Shown: piece after piece, positions 45,822 through 54,703 of the stretch
Numbering within the stretch: the stretch's first letter is position 1
Layout of the letters: every line of letters begins with the position of its first letter
NCBI GenBank assembly: GCA_013112555.1
Contig: JABFGK010000002.1
Location: 1,488,001-1,552,000 of the forward strand
From: Planctomycetota bacterium
GTDB lineage: Bacteria > Planctomycetota > Phycisphaerae > Phycisphaerales > UBA5793
Reading direction: 5' to 3'
DNA: 64,000 bases
Program-made: the position numbers and the translations under genes
The notes under the pieces: model-generated
What the model was told of the DNA's origin: nothing
Database searches by the model: none
Seen by the model: only the letters and a program-made list of their open reading frames with translations

Positions 45822-47204
45822 TTACCCGCCCAGTGACTCCTCGTTCTCAGCCGCATTCGGGTCCGGTTTCCCCCAGCGTTCCAGGGCGATACGCACGAGT
45901 TCGATGACCATCGGCTGCGGATTGTCGATGCTGCTGCGGGCCATGAGTCGGTCGAAGTATCGAGCCTGCTCTTCCTCGAACCGTTGTTTAAACAGATTGT
46001 CGGTGATCTCATGCTGGGCGTCGTAGAGCGTTCGCGCCAGACCTTCATCATACTTTTCGACGTAGGCCCAGACGGAATTGCCCTGGACCGCGACCGGCCC
46101 GCCATAGTCACCCTGTGTCAATCCCCGGACCAGATGGTCCACCTCAGGCCATGAGCCGGTGGGGCTCGATTCCTCCAGGCCGTCCGGCAACTCGACCGGT
46201 GCCCAGAGGCCCCCCTTCGAAGCCAGTACGGAACTGTAGTTGCCGGCCACGACTTCAAATGGGACGTCGGCAGCCAGGTCGCGCTGGACGGCTGCGATCG
46301 TGTCCTGATCATCGGACTTCACGAAGATGAGTCGCAGTTGGATGCTTGCCGGCGGATCAAACTCCTCGGGATGCGTTCGGTAGTACTGGGCGACATCGCG
46401 CGATGAAATATGGATCCGGCTGATGATCTCCTCACGGAGTTTGGCTCGGACGAGTTCGCTGCGTCGATCCTGTTCGATCATCTCATCGACACCGACGCCG
46501 CGTGTCTCCAATGCCCGTTCCTGGGCAGCGCTTTCGTAGCCGCCGCTTTCCCGAACGACGTTTTCACGCCGTTGTTTCAGCCAGTACAGCAATCCCATCC
46601 GCTGCTCTTCGGTCAACGATGACTCGGCCTCCGACAGGAGCAGTTCATCGCGAATCATCTGAAACAGCCGGTCCTCGATTTTGATCTTGGCAGCCCCGGC
46701 AAACTCGAGACGGGTCATCTCACGGCCATCAATCGCCAACTCGCCGGCCATCGGCGCGAAAAAGTCCTCGATATAGATCGGCCGGCCGTTGATCTGCCCG
46801 AGCAGCCCCCCCACGAGGACCCCGCTTTGGGGCATCGGTCGGTCATACTCGGATGGGGGCGGCGGCGGAGTCGTTGTGCGGTCGGCATCCCCGGGCACGG
46901 CTTGCCGGTTCGAGGCCGTCGCATCGGGCGTCGGGTTGGGGGTCTGTGAATCGACCTCGGCCCCGCCGGCCCCGTCATCCGATTCAGGCGGCTCAGTGTC
47001 CTGGGATGATGTGGTGGCGGCATACCCGTTCGGGTCATAGAAGTCGCCGGGGCTCAGGCGGACGACCTTGCCGTTGTCCTTTCCCGATCCGTTCCCGCCC
47101 CAATGGCACCCGGTCAGGGAGCCGATGGCCAGGCCGGCTGCGATGACAAGGCCGGCGGCTGCCGAGTACGGGAAACCATGACTCTTGGGTGTCACCATGC
47201 GCAT
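45822..47204 (-). CDS. Parvulin/SurA-like peptidyl-prolyl isomerase lipoprotein
   Basis: GGGAGG nine bases before the ATG at 47204 fixes the start. MRMVTPKSHGFPYSAAAGLVIAAGLAIGSLTGC is a lipoprotein signal with SLTGC. After an acidic, Pro-rich linker come a SurA-like N-domain (LLGQINGRPIYIEDFFAPM, then helices including LLYWLKQRRENVV), and a parvulin-like PPIase part (ISSRDVAQYYRTHPEEF, IQLRLIFVKSDDQDTIAAVQRDLA, ASKGGLWAPVELPDGLE). It should assist folding of exported proteins. The PPIase active-site cysteine/histidine pattern is not clear to me, so activity is uncertain. About 460 residues. Confidence 0.78.
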   Translation of the reverse strand: MRMVTPKSHGFPYSAAAGLVIAAGLAIGSLTGCHWGGNGSGKDNGKVVRLSPGDFYDPNGYAATTSSQDTEPPESDDGAGGAEVDSQTPNPTPDATASNRQAVPGDADRTTTPPPPPSEYDRPMPQSGVLVGGLLGQINGRPIYIEDFFAPMAGELAIDGREMTRLEFAGAAKIKIEDRLFQMIRDELLLSEAESSLTEEQRMGLLYWLKQRRENVVRESGGYESAAQERALETRGVGVDEMIEQDRRSELVRAKLREEIISRIHISSRDVAQYYRTHPEEFDPPASIQLRLIFVKSDDQDTIAAVQRDLAADVPFEVVAGNYSSVLASKGGLWAPVELPDGLEESSPTGSWPEVDHLVRGLTQGDYGGPVAVQGNSVWAYVEKYDEGLARTLYDAQHEITDNLFKQRFEEEQARYFDRLMARSSIDNPQPMVIELVRIALERWGKPDPNAAENEESLGG

Positions 47205-47450
47205 GATCAGATACCTCCCACGTCGTGAGGAGCCGGACCCGTTTGATGGGCTGAAATCATCGAAGCATACGCTCCCGGGAAGTGTTCCCATCCGACCTCG
47301 TAGACGACCACAGTCCTGACCTGATAATACCATCCACGCCGGTCTGACGGGACAACAGGTCTATACTCACCAATTGTTGCGGCACAGGCCCACGGCGACG
47401 GGGCTCCACACCGGCAGACGAACCTCCAGATGATAGAGCAAGGAGTTGCG

Positions 47451-48017
47451 ATGAGCGATCAACCGGGCGAGACCCCGAAAATCCACGTCGATTCCGACTG
47501 GAAATCACAGGCACAGGCCGAGAAACAGCGACTGGCAGACCTCGAAGCAGCCAAGAAAGGCTCAGCACCCGCGCCGGACGCAGGCACTGCAGACGGGCAG
47601 GCTGCCGATGGACAGGCCGGGGATGAGCAACGGCAGCAGGAGATCCCGCCGGCCAACTGGGAAACCCTCGTGATGGCCTTGGCAACCCAGGCATTGATGT
47701 GTCTCGGCGGCACGGTCGACCCGAAGACGAACCGGGTGCTCGTCGACCTTGAGGCCGGCAAGCACCACATTGACCTGCTGGCTGTGCTGGAGGAGAAGAC
47801 GGCGGGCAACCTCTCGGACGAAGAGGCGAACCAGCTCAAGTCGATCATCCACGAACTGCAGATGCAGTTTGTGCGCATCGCCCAGGCGGCTGCTTCTTCC
47901 ATGCAGCAGGGCGGTCAAGGTGGCGCTGTGGCTCCCGGTGCTGGTCCCGGTGCGGGGCCCGGCGAGGCCGATGCCATGCGCGACATGGCGAATCAACTCC
48001 GGATGACCGAGGAGTAA
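47451..48017 (+). CDS. DUF1844 domain protein
   Basis: AAGGAG five bases before the ATG at 47451 marks the start; the protein has about 188 residues. The N-terminus IHVDSDWKSQAQAEKQRLADLE is typical of planctomycete DUF1844 proteins. The DUF1844 core is WETLVMALATQALMCLGGTVDPKTN...VDLEAGKHHIDLLAVLEEKT with a helix ending LQMQFVRIAQAAAS. Its role is unknown. Gly/Ala/Pro-rich linkers are present on both sides. It lies upstream of the sdh genes on the same strand but 228 bases apart. Confidence 0.88.
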   Translation: MSDQPGETPKIHVDSDWKSQAQAEKQRLADLEAAKKGSAPAPDAGTADGQAADGQAGDEQRQQEIPPANWETLVMALATQALMCLGGTVDPKTNRVLVDLEAGKHHIDLLAVLEEKTAGNLSDEEANQLKSIIHELQMQFVRIAQAAASSMQQGGQGGAVAPGAGPGAGPGEADAMRDMANQLRMTEE

Positions 48018-48138
48018 GGCCGATTGACGACCGGCAACAACCGACGGATCGGGTGGATCTGATCCGCTACATTCTTTCCACAATTCAGGCATCTCTCCGG
48101 TTCCGCAAGGCCAGGCAAGCCTACCGCCGGGTAGCCTG

Positions 48139-48144
48139 TATAAT
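48139..48144 (+). promoter_or_regulatory. Possible -10 element upstream of sdhC
   Basis: TATAAT stands about 100 bases before the GTG of sdhC, in CCTGTATAATCGG. The expected -35 site has no good match. Low confidence. Confidence 0.3.
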
Positions 48145-48245
48145 CGGACTTCCATGCCCTGTTCCGTCACTGACCCATGATTCGATGTGGCTTGTGTGTG
48201 TGATCACCACTGATCCGCCACAGCTTGGCAGAAAGGCGATGAACC

Positions 48246-49103
48246 GTGTCGGCAACAGCCCCTCCTTCAAACGCGTCACATGCCAATCAATCCTTTTATG
48301 AGCGTCACCACTTCCTGCTGCGAAGAGTGCACTCGCTCCTGGGCATTGCCCCGATCGGCGTGTTTCTGTTCCCACATCTGATCACGAACTCGTCAATCGT
48401 CTGGGGCCGGTTTCTCTCCCAGCCCCACAGCGAATACGCATTCGGCGAGGCCCAGCGTGGCGTGCAGATGTTTCAGCATGAGGTGAACTTCATTCACGCG
48501 CTGCCGGCCCTGCCGTTGATTGAATGGGGTGCCCTGTTCCTGCCGCTGCTGTTTCATGCTCTGATCGGCGTGTACTTCGGGCTCAGCGGCAAGCCGAACG
48601 TGAAGGCCTACCCCTATGGGGCGAACTGGCGCTACACGCTGCAACGGCTCAGCGGCTATCTCGGCGTGTTCTTCATCTTTGCCCACATCACCTCGCTGCG
48701 ATACGGCTGGACGTATGGCGGGCTTATGCCGGCCTTCGTCGGTGATCATGCAGCCTCGACGACGGCTGACCACTTCCAGAACGGCCTCATCGGGGGGCTG
48801 ATGGTCGTTGTGTACATCGTGTGTGTCTCCGCACTCGTGTATCACTTTGCCAACGGCCTGTGGACGGCTGCCATCACCTGGGGACTCACGGTCACGGTGG
48901 AAGCACAGAAGCGCTGGGGTGCCCTGTGTGCCCTGATCGGCATCGGGCTCGGGATTGCCGGGCTCGCAGCAGCCATCGGGTTTGCCACGTTGAACATCGA
49001 GGCCGCCGAGTCGGTTGAGACGGCCATGAAGGCAACAGGTGGGCACGGCGGTGGCGGCGAGGCAGCGGCGATCGTCGAGCAAAACGAGATGCCTGAACAC
49101 TGA
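48246..49103 (+). CDS. sdhC: Succinate dehydrogenase cytochrome b subunit
   Basis: The 285-residue membrane anchor of complex II has five to six helices with the B. subtilis-type single-subunit layout: RRVHSLLGIAPIGVFLFPHLITNS (heme-ligand histidines), FHALIGVYFGLSG, RLSGYLGVFFIFAHITSLRYGW and YHFANGLWTAAITWG. AAAGGCGA precedes the GTG start. It should bind heme b and menaquinone and attach SdhA/SdhB to the membrane. SdhA follows after 69 bases. A His/Gly/Glu-rich tail (GGHGGGGEAAAIVEQNEMPEH) is unusual. Confidence 0.9.
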   Translation: MSATAPPSNASHANQSFYERHHFLLRRVHSLLGIAPIGVFLFPHLITNSSIVWGRFLSQPHSEYAFGEAQRGVQMFQHEVNFIHALPALPLIEWGALFLPLLFHALIGVYFGLSGKPNVKAYPYGANWRYTLQRLSGYLGVFFIFAHITSLRYGWTYGGLMPAFVGDHAASTTADHFQNGLIGGLMVVVYIVCVSALVYHFANGLWTAAITWGLTVTVEAQKRWGALCALIGIGLGIAGLAAAIGFATLNIEAAESVETAMKATGGHGGGGEAAAIVEQNEMPEH

Positions 49104-49172
49104 TCCCATTGACATACTGACTGATTCACATCGTTCGAGTAGTGATTCGAAGGTACGAAAGCGGCACTCACC

Positions 49173-51014
49173 ATGAGTTCACAAAAACGCGTCATCGTCG
49201 TCGGAGGCGGATTGGCCGGACTGGCGGCCTCGATCAAACTGGCTGAGGAAGGTATCCCGGTCGATCTGATCTCGATGGTCCCGGTGAAAAGGTCTCACTC
49301 CGTCTGTGCTCAGGGCGGGATCAACGCCTGCAACGACGTGGCCCGTCAGCAAGGCTTCAGCGAGTGGGTCCACATGGACGAGACGCTGTATGGCGGGGAC
49401 TTCCTGGCCCACCAGCCGCCCGTGTACGAAATGACCCACTGGGCCCCTCGCGTGATCGACCTCTTTGACCGCATGGGCGTGCCGTTCAATCGAACACTCG
49501 AAGGCAACTGCGACTTGCGGCTGTTCGGCGGGTCACTGTTCCGCCGGACGTTCTTTGCCGGTGCGACGACTGGGCAGCAGTTGCTCTACGCACTTGACGA
49601 GCAGACCCGGCGATATGAGGCTGAAGGCCGAATCACGAAATATGAGTTCTGGGAGTTCCTCTGGCCGGTACTCGATGCCGACGGCGTGTGCCGCGGGTGC
49701 GTCGCCCAGGACATGCGGTCGATGGAGATCCGTGCGTTCCCGGCCGATGCAGTCGTGATGGCCACCGGCGGCAATGGGCTCGTCTTCGGCCAGTCGACCA
49801 ACTCGATCGTCTGTACCGGAGCAGCCGCAGCACGGTGTTACCAGGCAGGCGCCTGGTATGCCAACGGTGAGTTCATTCAGGTACATCCAACGGCGATCCC
49901 GGGAGCTGATAAGTGTCGTCTCATGTCCGAGTCCGCTCGTGGCGAGGGCGGCCGGATCTGGGTGCCTCGTCAAGCCGGTGACCAGCGCGACCCGCGCGAG
50001 ATTCCGGAGGGTGAGCGCTGGTACTTCCTCGAAGAGAAGTACCCGAAGTATGGCAATCTTGTCCCGCGCGATATTGCCACACGCGAGATCTTTGATGTCT
50101 GTGTCAACGAAGGGCTCGGCGTCGGCGGCGGGAACATGGTGTACCTTGATCTGTCCCACAAGCCGAAGGACTACCTCGAAACGAAACTCGGCGGCATCCT
50201 CGAGATCTATCGCAAGTTTGCCGGCGACGACCCGACCGAGGTGCCCATGAAGATCTTCCCGGCCGTCCATTACACGATGGGCGGCATGTGGACGACCTAC
50301 ACGCCCCAAGATGACAACAAGGGCATGGTCAAGGGCGCGCCGAACACGATGATGACCAATATCCAGGGGTTGTACGCACTCGGCGAAGTGAACTACCAGT
50401 TCCACGGTGCCACCCGACTCGGTGCCAACGCCTTATTGTCTTGCACGTTTGACGGCCTGTTTGCAGGCCAGGGCATTGCCAATTATGTTCGTGAGGAATC
50501 AACGGCAGCGGGCGACATGGACGGGGGCATGTTCAACAACGTGGTTGATCAGGAGAAGGCGAAACTCAAGGCTATGACTGATTCGTCGGGTGACGAAAAC
50601 CCGTATGCGATCGCGCGGGAAATGGGATTGGAGATGACGGCAGCGTCAACCGTCGTCAAGACTGAGGATCGCATGAATGAGGCGCTGAAGGTGCTGCATG
50701 AACTGCAGGATCGGTATCAGCGCATCGGATTGGCGGATCACGGGCTGTGGACGAACCAGAACCTCGGGTTTGCCCGGGCAGTAGGTGACATGCTCCTGTT
50801 GGCTGAGCCGATTCTGGTCGGCGGTATTAACCGCAAGGAATCGCGCGGCAGCCACTTCCGACCTGATTACCCGGACCGCAATGATGAGAAGTTCCTCAAG
50901 ACGACGGTTGCGAAGTACAACGCGGACACGAAGCGGCCGGACATGTCATATGAGAACATCATCATGGGCCTCGTCGAGCCTCGGGCCCGGACGTATGGCA
51001 AAGTGGACGGGTAA
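49173..51014 (+). CDS. sdhA: Succinate dehydrogenase flavoprotein subunit
   Basis: SdhA oxidises succinate with covalently bound FAD. The 613 residues show the N-terminal Rossmann motif VVGGGLAGLAASIKL, the FAD-linking His region SHSVCAQGGINAC, ATGGNGLVFGQSTNS, the active-site GGMWTTYTPQDDNKG, ARGEGGRIW, and the C-terminal SHFRPDYPDRNDEKFL. It follows sdhC in the usual order for single-anchor complex II. SdhB, normally next, is absent: repeats and a transposase gene follow directly. Confidence 0.95.
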   Translation: MSSQKRVIVVGGGLAGLAASIKLAEEGIPVDLISMVPVKRSHSVCAQGGINACNDVARQQGFSEWVHMDETLYGGDFLAHQPPVYEMTHWAPRVIDLFDRMGVPFNRTLEGNCDLRLFGGSLFRRTFFAGATTGQQLLYALDEQTRRYEAEGRITKYEFWEFLWPVLDADGVCRGCVAQDMRSMEIRAFPADAVVMATGGNGLVFGQSTNSIVCTGAAAARCYQAGAWYANGEFIQVHPTAIPGADKCRLMSESARGEGGRIWVPRQAGDQRDPREIPEGERWYFLEEKYPKYGNLVPRDIATREIFDVCVNEGLGVGGGNMVYLDLSHKPKDYLETKLGGILEIYRKFAGDDPTEVPMKIFPAVHYTMGGMWTTYTPQDDNKGMVKGAPNTMMTNIQGLYALGEVNYQFHGATRLGANALLSCTFDGLFAGQGIANYVREESTAAGDMDGGMFNNVVDQEKAKLKAMTDSSGDENPYAIAREMGLEMTAASTVVKTEDRMNEALKVLHELQDRYQRIGLADHGLWTNQNLGFARAVGDMLLLAEPILVGGINRKESRGSHFRPDYPDRNDEKFLKTTVAKYNADTKRPDMSYENIIMGLVEPRARTYGKVDG

Positions 51015-51019
51015 GCCGC

Positions 51020-51216
51020 GTAGGGTGGGGCACAACACGTAGGGTGGGGTAAGCGTTCCTCGCGCAAGCCCACCGGCAAATGCCCATAAGAGCACGGCAC
51101 AACGCGTAGGGTGGGGTAAGCGTTCCTCGCGCAAGCCCACCGGCAAGCACGCATGTGAACACGGCACAACGCGTCGGGTGGGGTAAGCGTTCCTTGCGAA
51201 AGCCCACCGGCAAGTG
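51020..51216 (+). repeat. Tandem REP array, three units at 67-bp spacing
   Basis: Units at 51039, 51106 and 51173 each begin GTAGGGTGGGG (third: GTCGGGTGGGG), continue TAAGCGTTCC, and end GCCCACCGGCAA(G); a fourth, truncated head stands at 51020-51030. The GGTGGG and CCCACC arms form an imperfect palindrome, with GTAG at its 5' foot as in REP sequences recognised by RAYT transposases. The 26-base spacers are also similar (GCACGGCACAACGCG). The array lies between sdhA and the transposase gene's 3' end. Confidence 0.85.
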
Positions 51217-51239
51217 CCTACCCACAGCAAACTACCCAC

Positions 51240-51731
51240 CTAACCCAGTTCCATATCACCCGGCGAGCCATCAGTGCCCCATGTGGCCTTTAGAATTCCC
51301 TTTTCCACATACCGGTGTATCGATGAATGCGGCCAATCGATGGGATGCGCACACAGTTTGTGCTTTACAGGGTTGTAATGAATGTAATCTGCATGTGCTG
51401 TGAAATCGTCTTCGTCCCGTATCACATGTTCCCAGAATCGACGCTGCCATACTTCTCGCTCTCCGGATCGCACGCGGCTATGTCGAGGTCCTTCAAACGA
51501 AGGCAATCCCTGACTGAAAGTCGCTTTGATTCTCATCCAACGGGTCGAAAAGTCATCGTCCCCCGGCGGCAAAGCCCAAATGCAATGGAGGTGATCAGGT
51601 AAGACAACAATCGCATCAATGCGAAACGGATGTCGGGCCTTCGTCAAGCGAAATGCCTTACGCAAGACGTCGATGTGATCAATCAATAGCGAGCGGCGGC
51701 GATCTTGGAGGTTGGCCGTGAAAAAGTACAC
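51240..51731 (-). CDS. REP-associated tyrosine transposase (RAYT; Y1/IS200-like)
   Basis: This is a tyrosine HUH transposase of the RAYT group: YFFTANLQDRR, IVVLPDHLHCIWALPPGD (HLH metal motif), RRFWEHVIRDEDDFTAHADYIHYNPVKHKL with the catalytic Tyr in the final motif, and the PHSSIHRYV tail. These enzymes act on single-stranded REP hairpins and are domesticated rather than true insertion sequences. The GTG at 51731 begins in the middle of the first beta strand; the codons before it (RYRRWRVRGG) match the family start, but the place of the expected ATG (51767-51765) is ATA. REP arrays flank it on both sides in opposite orientation. Confidence 0.88.
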   Translation of the reverse strand: MYFFTANLQDRRRSLLIDHIDVLRKAFRLTKARHPFRIDAIVVLPDHLHCIWALPPGDDDFSTRWMRIKATFSQGLPSFEGPRHSRVRSGEREVWQRRFWEHVIRDEDDFTAHADYIHYNPVKHKLCAHPIDWPHSSIHRYVEKGILKATWGTDGSPGDMELG

Positions 51732-51816
51732 ACCTCCACGAACCCGCCATCGTCGATATCTCGGTATGTTTGAGTATATGGATCGATGGACCCGATAAGA
51801 AGTGCGAGTGCACGTG

Positions 51817-51995
51817 TCGGTGGGTTTCTCGCCTCGCTCATCCCACCCTCTTTACGTTACTTCTGCCCTGGGAGGGATTTGCGCTATTGCCGGTGGGCTT
51901 GCGCTTCGCTTACCCCACCCTCCGATGCAACGGGCTGGGATGTGGATATGGACGTCATTGCAGGTGGGCTTGCGCTTCGCTTACCCCACCCTACG
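51817..51995 (-). repeat. REP array, three units on the 5' side of the transposase gene
   Basis: Units at 51817-51850, 51887-51924 and 51958-51995 read CCGGTGGGCTTGCGCTTCGC then TTACCCCACCCTACG on the plus strand, inverted relative to the array at 51039-51216. Spacing is about 70 bases. The last unit overlaps the end of the next gene and its GTAG supplies that gene's TAG stop. Confidence 0.85.
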
Positions 51996-53145
51996 ACGCA
52001 ACGCGCTGTGCCGATGCTTTGCGCCCCTGGACGATGCACCATCCGATCGCGACACCGGCCGCGGCAGCGGAGATAACAAACACGACAAACCCCTGGGCTG
52101 TGCCGGCATCACCGATTCGGTTCTCTATTGTTGCTTCCAAATCGGGAAAGTGGGCCAGACGCACGATTTCGCGCACGACCGTCACGCCGACGATGGTAAC
52201 CAGCCCGCCGGCCGTCGCCAGCCAGAGCGGGAGCGCACCGAGTTTCCCGATGACCGCAATCCACAGCCAGGCAATGACCTGCACTAGCATCCCGGTCGCG
52301 GCTGCATAGACATAGAGCCGACCGGAACTGCCAAGCAACGGTTCCTTCCATGTGTTAACAACCGGTTCACCGGATGCTCGTGCATACCAGACGAGCCCGG
52401 CCATCGCCAGGATCAACCCGCCAAGTGCCAGCGATGGCAACGTCACTGTGACCGACCCGAGTCGGCGGCTTGGCTGATCGCCATCCTGGTCAGTGCCCGG
52501 TGCCAATCGAATCTGCCAGGCGACGAGCATGCACATCGTCGGGAACGAACCGGCCAGCCAGATCATCAGCCGCGGCCAGAGTTCCGGCGTGATATGAAAC
52601 ATCTGCCGGCTTTCATACATCGGGGCCCATGATTGCGGAGAAACCGACAGTAGATGATTCTCTGTCCATGACCAGGCGACAAAGAAAAGTCCGCAAAACA
52701 CGAGCAAGCCGGCGGCCGCACGCCAAATCGGATTCCAGATATCAATCGCCCGACTCTTGAGCAGATACATGAGATAGAACACGACGATGAGCACAGGCAC
52801 GATTGCCATCCAGCGATGTAATAACAGGAGGTTGGCAGTATAGAACGAGTGTTGATACAGAATCTGCACGAACAGTAACGGGGCCACGCCGGCCGTGATG
52901 GCTGTGCTCAATGCCATCGGCAACCAGTCGCGTATTATCTGAGCAGGCAGTGTGTCATGTCGCTCGCCGCTGGGCTGGCTGACGCGGCGAAGTCCCATCC
53001 ACCCAAGATACACCGAGCCGGCAAAAACATAGTTCATGAAAACAACGTGGACGACCAGCGTGAGGATGTACACAACCAGATAGAATGCTGCCGGGGCAGA
53101 TAGGCCGGTCGGGAACAGGGCGGCAAGACAGTTCGGTGTGTTCAT
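51991..53145 (-). CDS. Multi-pass membrane protein, partner of the bd-like oxidase subunit I
   Basis: The chosen ATG (53145) gives about 384 residues with eight to ten predicted helices (FYLVVYILTLVVHVVFMNYVFAG, YLGWMGLRR and others). It lies 65 bases after the gene for the cytochrome-bd-like subunit I and on the same strand, in the place of a CydB-type second subunit, though it shows no CydB motif I recognise. Repeated histidines (LVVHVVFMN, LLLLHRWM, SFYTANLL) may bind heme. Longer frames begin within the upstream gene. Its last residues and stop codon are formed by a REP unit. Confidence 0.7.
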   Translation of the reverse strand: MNTPNCLAALFPTGLSAPAAFYLVVYILTLVVHVVFMNYVFAGSVYLGWMGLRRVSQPSGERHDTLPAQIIRDWLPMALSTAITAGVAPLLFVQILYQHSFYTANLLLLHRWMAIVPVLIVVFYLMYLLKSRAIDIWNPIWRAAAGLLVFCGLFFVAWSWTENHLLSVSPQSWAPMYESRQMFHITPELWPRLMIWLAGSFPTMCMLVAWQIRLAPGTDQDGDQPSRRLGSVTVTLPSLALGGLILAMAGLVWYARASGEPVVNTWKEPLLGSSGRLYVYAAATGMLVQVIAWLWIAVIGKLGALPLWLATAGGLVTIVGVTVVREIVRLAHFPDLEATIENRIGDAGTAQGFVVFVISAAAAGVAIGWCIVQGRKASAQRVAS

Positions 53146-53209
53146 TGTGCGATGTATCCCATTGCCGCTGTACTCAGAGTCACACTCCACCACGATCGAT
53201 GCCTTGTTG

Positions 53210-54640
53210 CTAGCCGCCGGTGTTCGAGCGGTAGACATCGACCTCAGAGCCGGGGCCGGTGCCGGCTTCGTCCAGCCAGTGACGAATCCGATTCAGGTCC
53301 TCGTCAGTCGTTTCCCACGGCCAGACGTCCGGTCGACCGACATTCACCCATGACAGGAAGAACACGAGCGCTTCGAGTTCCTCCGGCGTCCCCGCAAAGG
53401 GAGGCATGAAGGCCTTGGTTCGCTGCAGCATGGCAATATTGTGCCGGAGTTGGTCTGCCGACCAGGTGGCCGTCAGGTGGCTTAATCCGTTGGCCCCTTC
53501 GAGCGTGTGACAGGGGCTGCACTGGAAGCGGTACACCTTGGCGCCGAGTGCCAGGTTTGCGTTGAAGTACGCGGAGGCATCGCGAAGCGGGTAGGGATCG
53601 TTCGTCACACTCCCGATCTCGCGCAGGTGCTGCACATCGCCTTCCCGAATTGAGTTCGAATACAGCGTTCCTCGAATCGTGTACGGTTTCCGCACTCCTT
53701 CGCGCACAAACTCGCCGCCGGCCGTCGCACCGAATGCCAGCGCCACCAGCAGCAGCGCCGTCGAGACGTTGATGTACAGTCTCCGTATCAACAGGCCGAA
53801 TACGGCATACAGCCCGAGCAGCGTTGACGCCCCGATTGCCAGTGCCAGGAACAGCGTCATGGCAATGCTGCCGCCTTGCAGCCAGCTCTGGGAGTCAGGG
53901 GGAAACGTGGCCAGGTACCACAGGCCGACCACCGGCATCGGAACCATGGCCCACAGGAACTGGGCCGCTCGGTTAATGAGTACGCGACGATCCGCCACGT
54001 CGGTGTCCTTCATGAGATTGATAAAGACGCACGCGACCAGACTGGCAATCGTCAGGCTGACGGCCGTGCGATACACGAGCGACGGCCAGAAACTCGAGTT
54101 GAAGAAGCCGGCCCAGACGCTGCCACTGTCCAGCCAGCCGTTGGGGGTCAGTTGCCAGGAGAGAATCCCGTTAATCCAGAACAGGCTGCCCCATGCTGCC
54201 AGCGAGTACACCACGAGCAGCCCCATGTTGGCCTTATCCGACAGATGCGTGTGATAGCGGTAAAACGTATACCCTGCGATGATCTCAACGCAAAACAGCG
54301 TCCACTCGGTTGCCCAGACCCAGTGGAACACATCGATCATCAGGCCGATGGTTGAGGTGCCGATCTGCACGGAGGTGAACCACATCCCGACGCCGGTCAG
54401 GGCCCCGATGACGAAACTGATCAGCACGAGGCCCTTGAAGTAGCCGTCAAGGAATTCACGAGCCTTCGGCACCCGGCCGGTCATGGCCAGCCATTGGAAC
54501 CAGCACATCAGCAGCCCGCCGCCGATGGCAAACTGTGCGAGAAACACATGGAGAATCCCGAGCCCACCGATGAGCATGCCGGGCATGGCCGGGCCGAATT
54601 CATTGACTGGATAATAATAGTGGATAAATAGCTCTGTCAT
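53210..54640 (-). CDS. Cytochrome bd-type oxygen reductase subunit I with fused cytochrome c domain
   Basis: The first 330 residues hold about eight membrane helices of the CydA superfamily: an early histidine in GLGILHVFLAQFAIGGG (His 31), FHWVWATEWTLFCVEIIAGY with two glutamates (112, 119), and FVREGVRKPYTIRG. The C-terminal 130 residues are a class I cytochrome c: heme motif CSPCH at 374-378 and a distal methionine in FMPPFAG. The long Q-loop of quinol-oxidising CydA is not seen. A cytochrome c fusion fits the cytochrome bd relatives in which an electron donor other than quinol is used (family knowledge). The second membrane gene follows. Confidence 0.85.
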   Translation of the reverse strand: MTELFIHYYYPVNEFGPAMPGMLIGGLGILHVFLAQFAIGGGLLMCWFQWLAMTGRVPKAREFLDGYFKGLVLISFVIGALTGVGMWFTSVQIGTSTIGLMIDVFHWVWATEWTLFCVEIIAGYTFYRYHTHLSDKANMGLLVVYSLAAWGSLFWINGILSWQLTPNGWLDSGSVWAGFFNSSFWPSLVYRTAVSLTIASLVACVFINLMKDTDVADRRVLINRAAQFLWAMVPMPVVGLWYLATFPPDSQSWLQGGSIAMTLFLALAIGASTLLGLYAVFGLLIRRLYINVSTALLLVALAFGATAGGEFVREGVRKPYTIRGTLYSNSIREGDVQHLREIGSVTNDPYPLRDASAYFNANLALGAKVYRFQCSPCHTLEGANGLSHLTATWSADQLRHNIAMLQRTKAFMPPFAGTPEELEALVFFLSWVNVGRPDVWPWETTDEDLNRIRHWLDEAGTGPGSEVDVYRSNTGG

Positions 54641-54703
54641 TCTGATTCAGAGTGTAGAGCCACGACCGAGGGCGTCCAGAGTGCCCGATAATAAATGCGG
54701 TGT

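Noticed and set aside
51020..51216. Regular 67-base repeat considered as a CRISPR array
   Set aside because: Only three full units, spacers are similar to one another, no cas gene nearby, and the unit is a REP beside its transposase.
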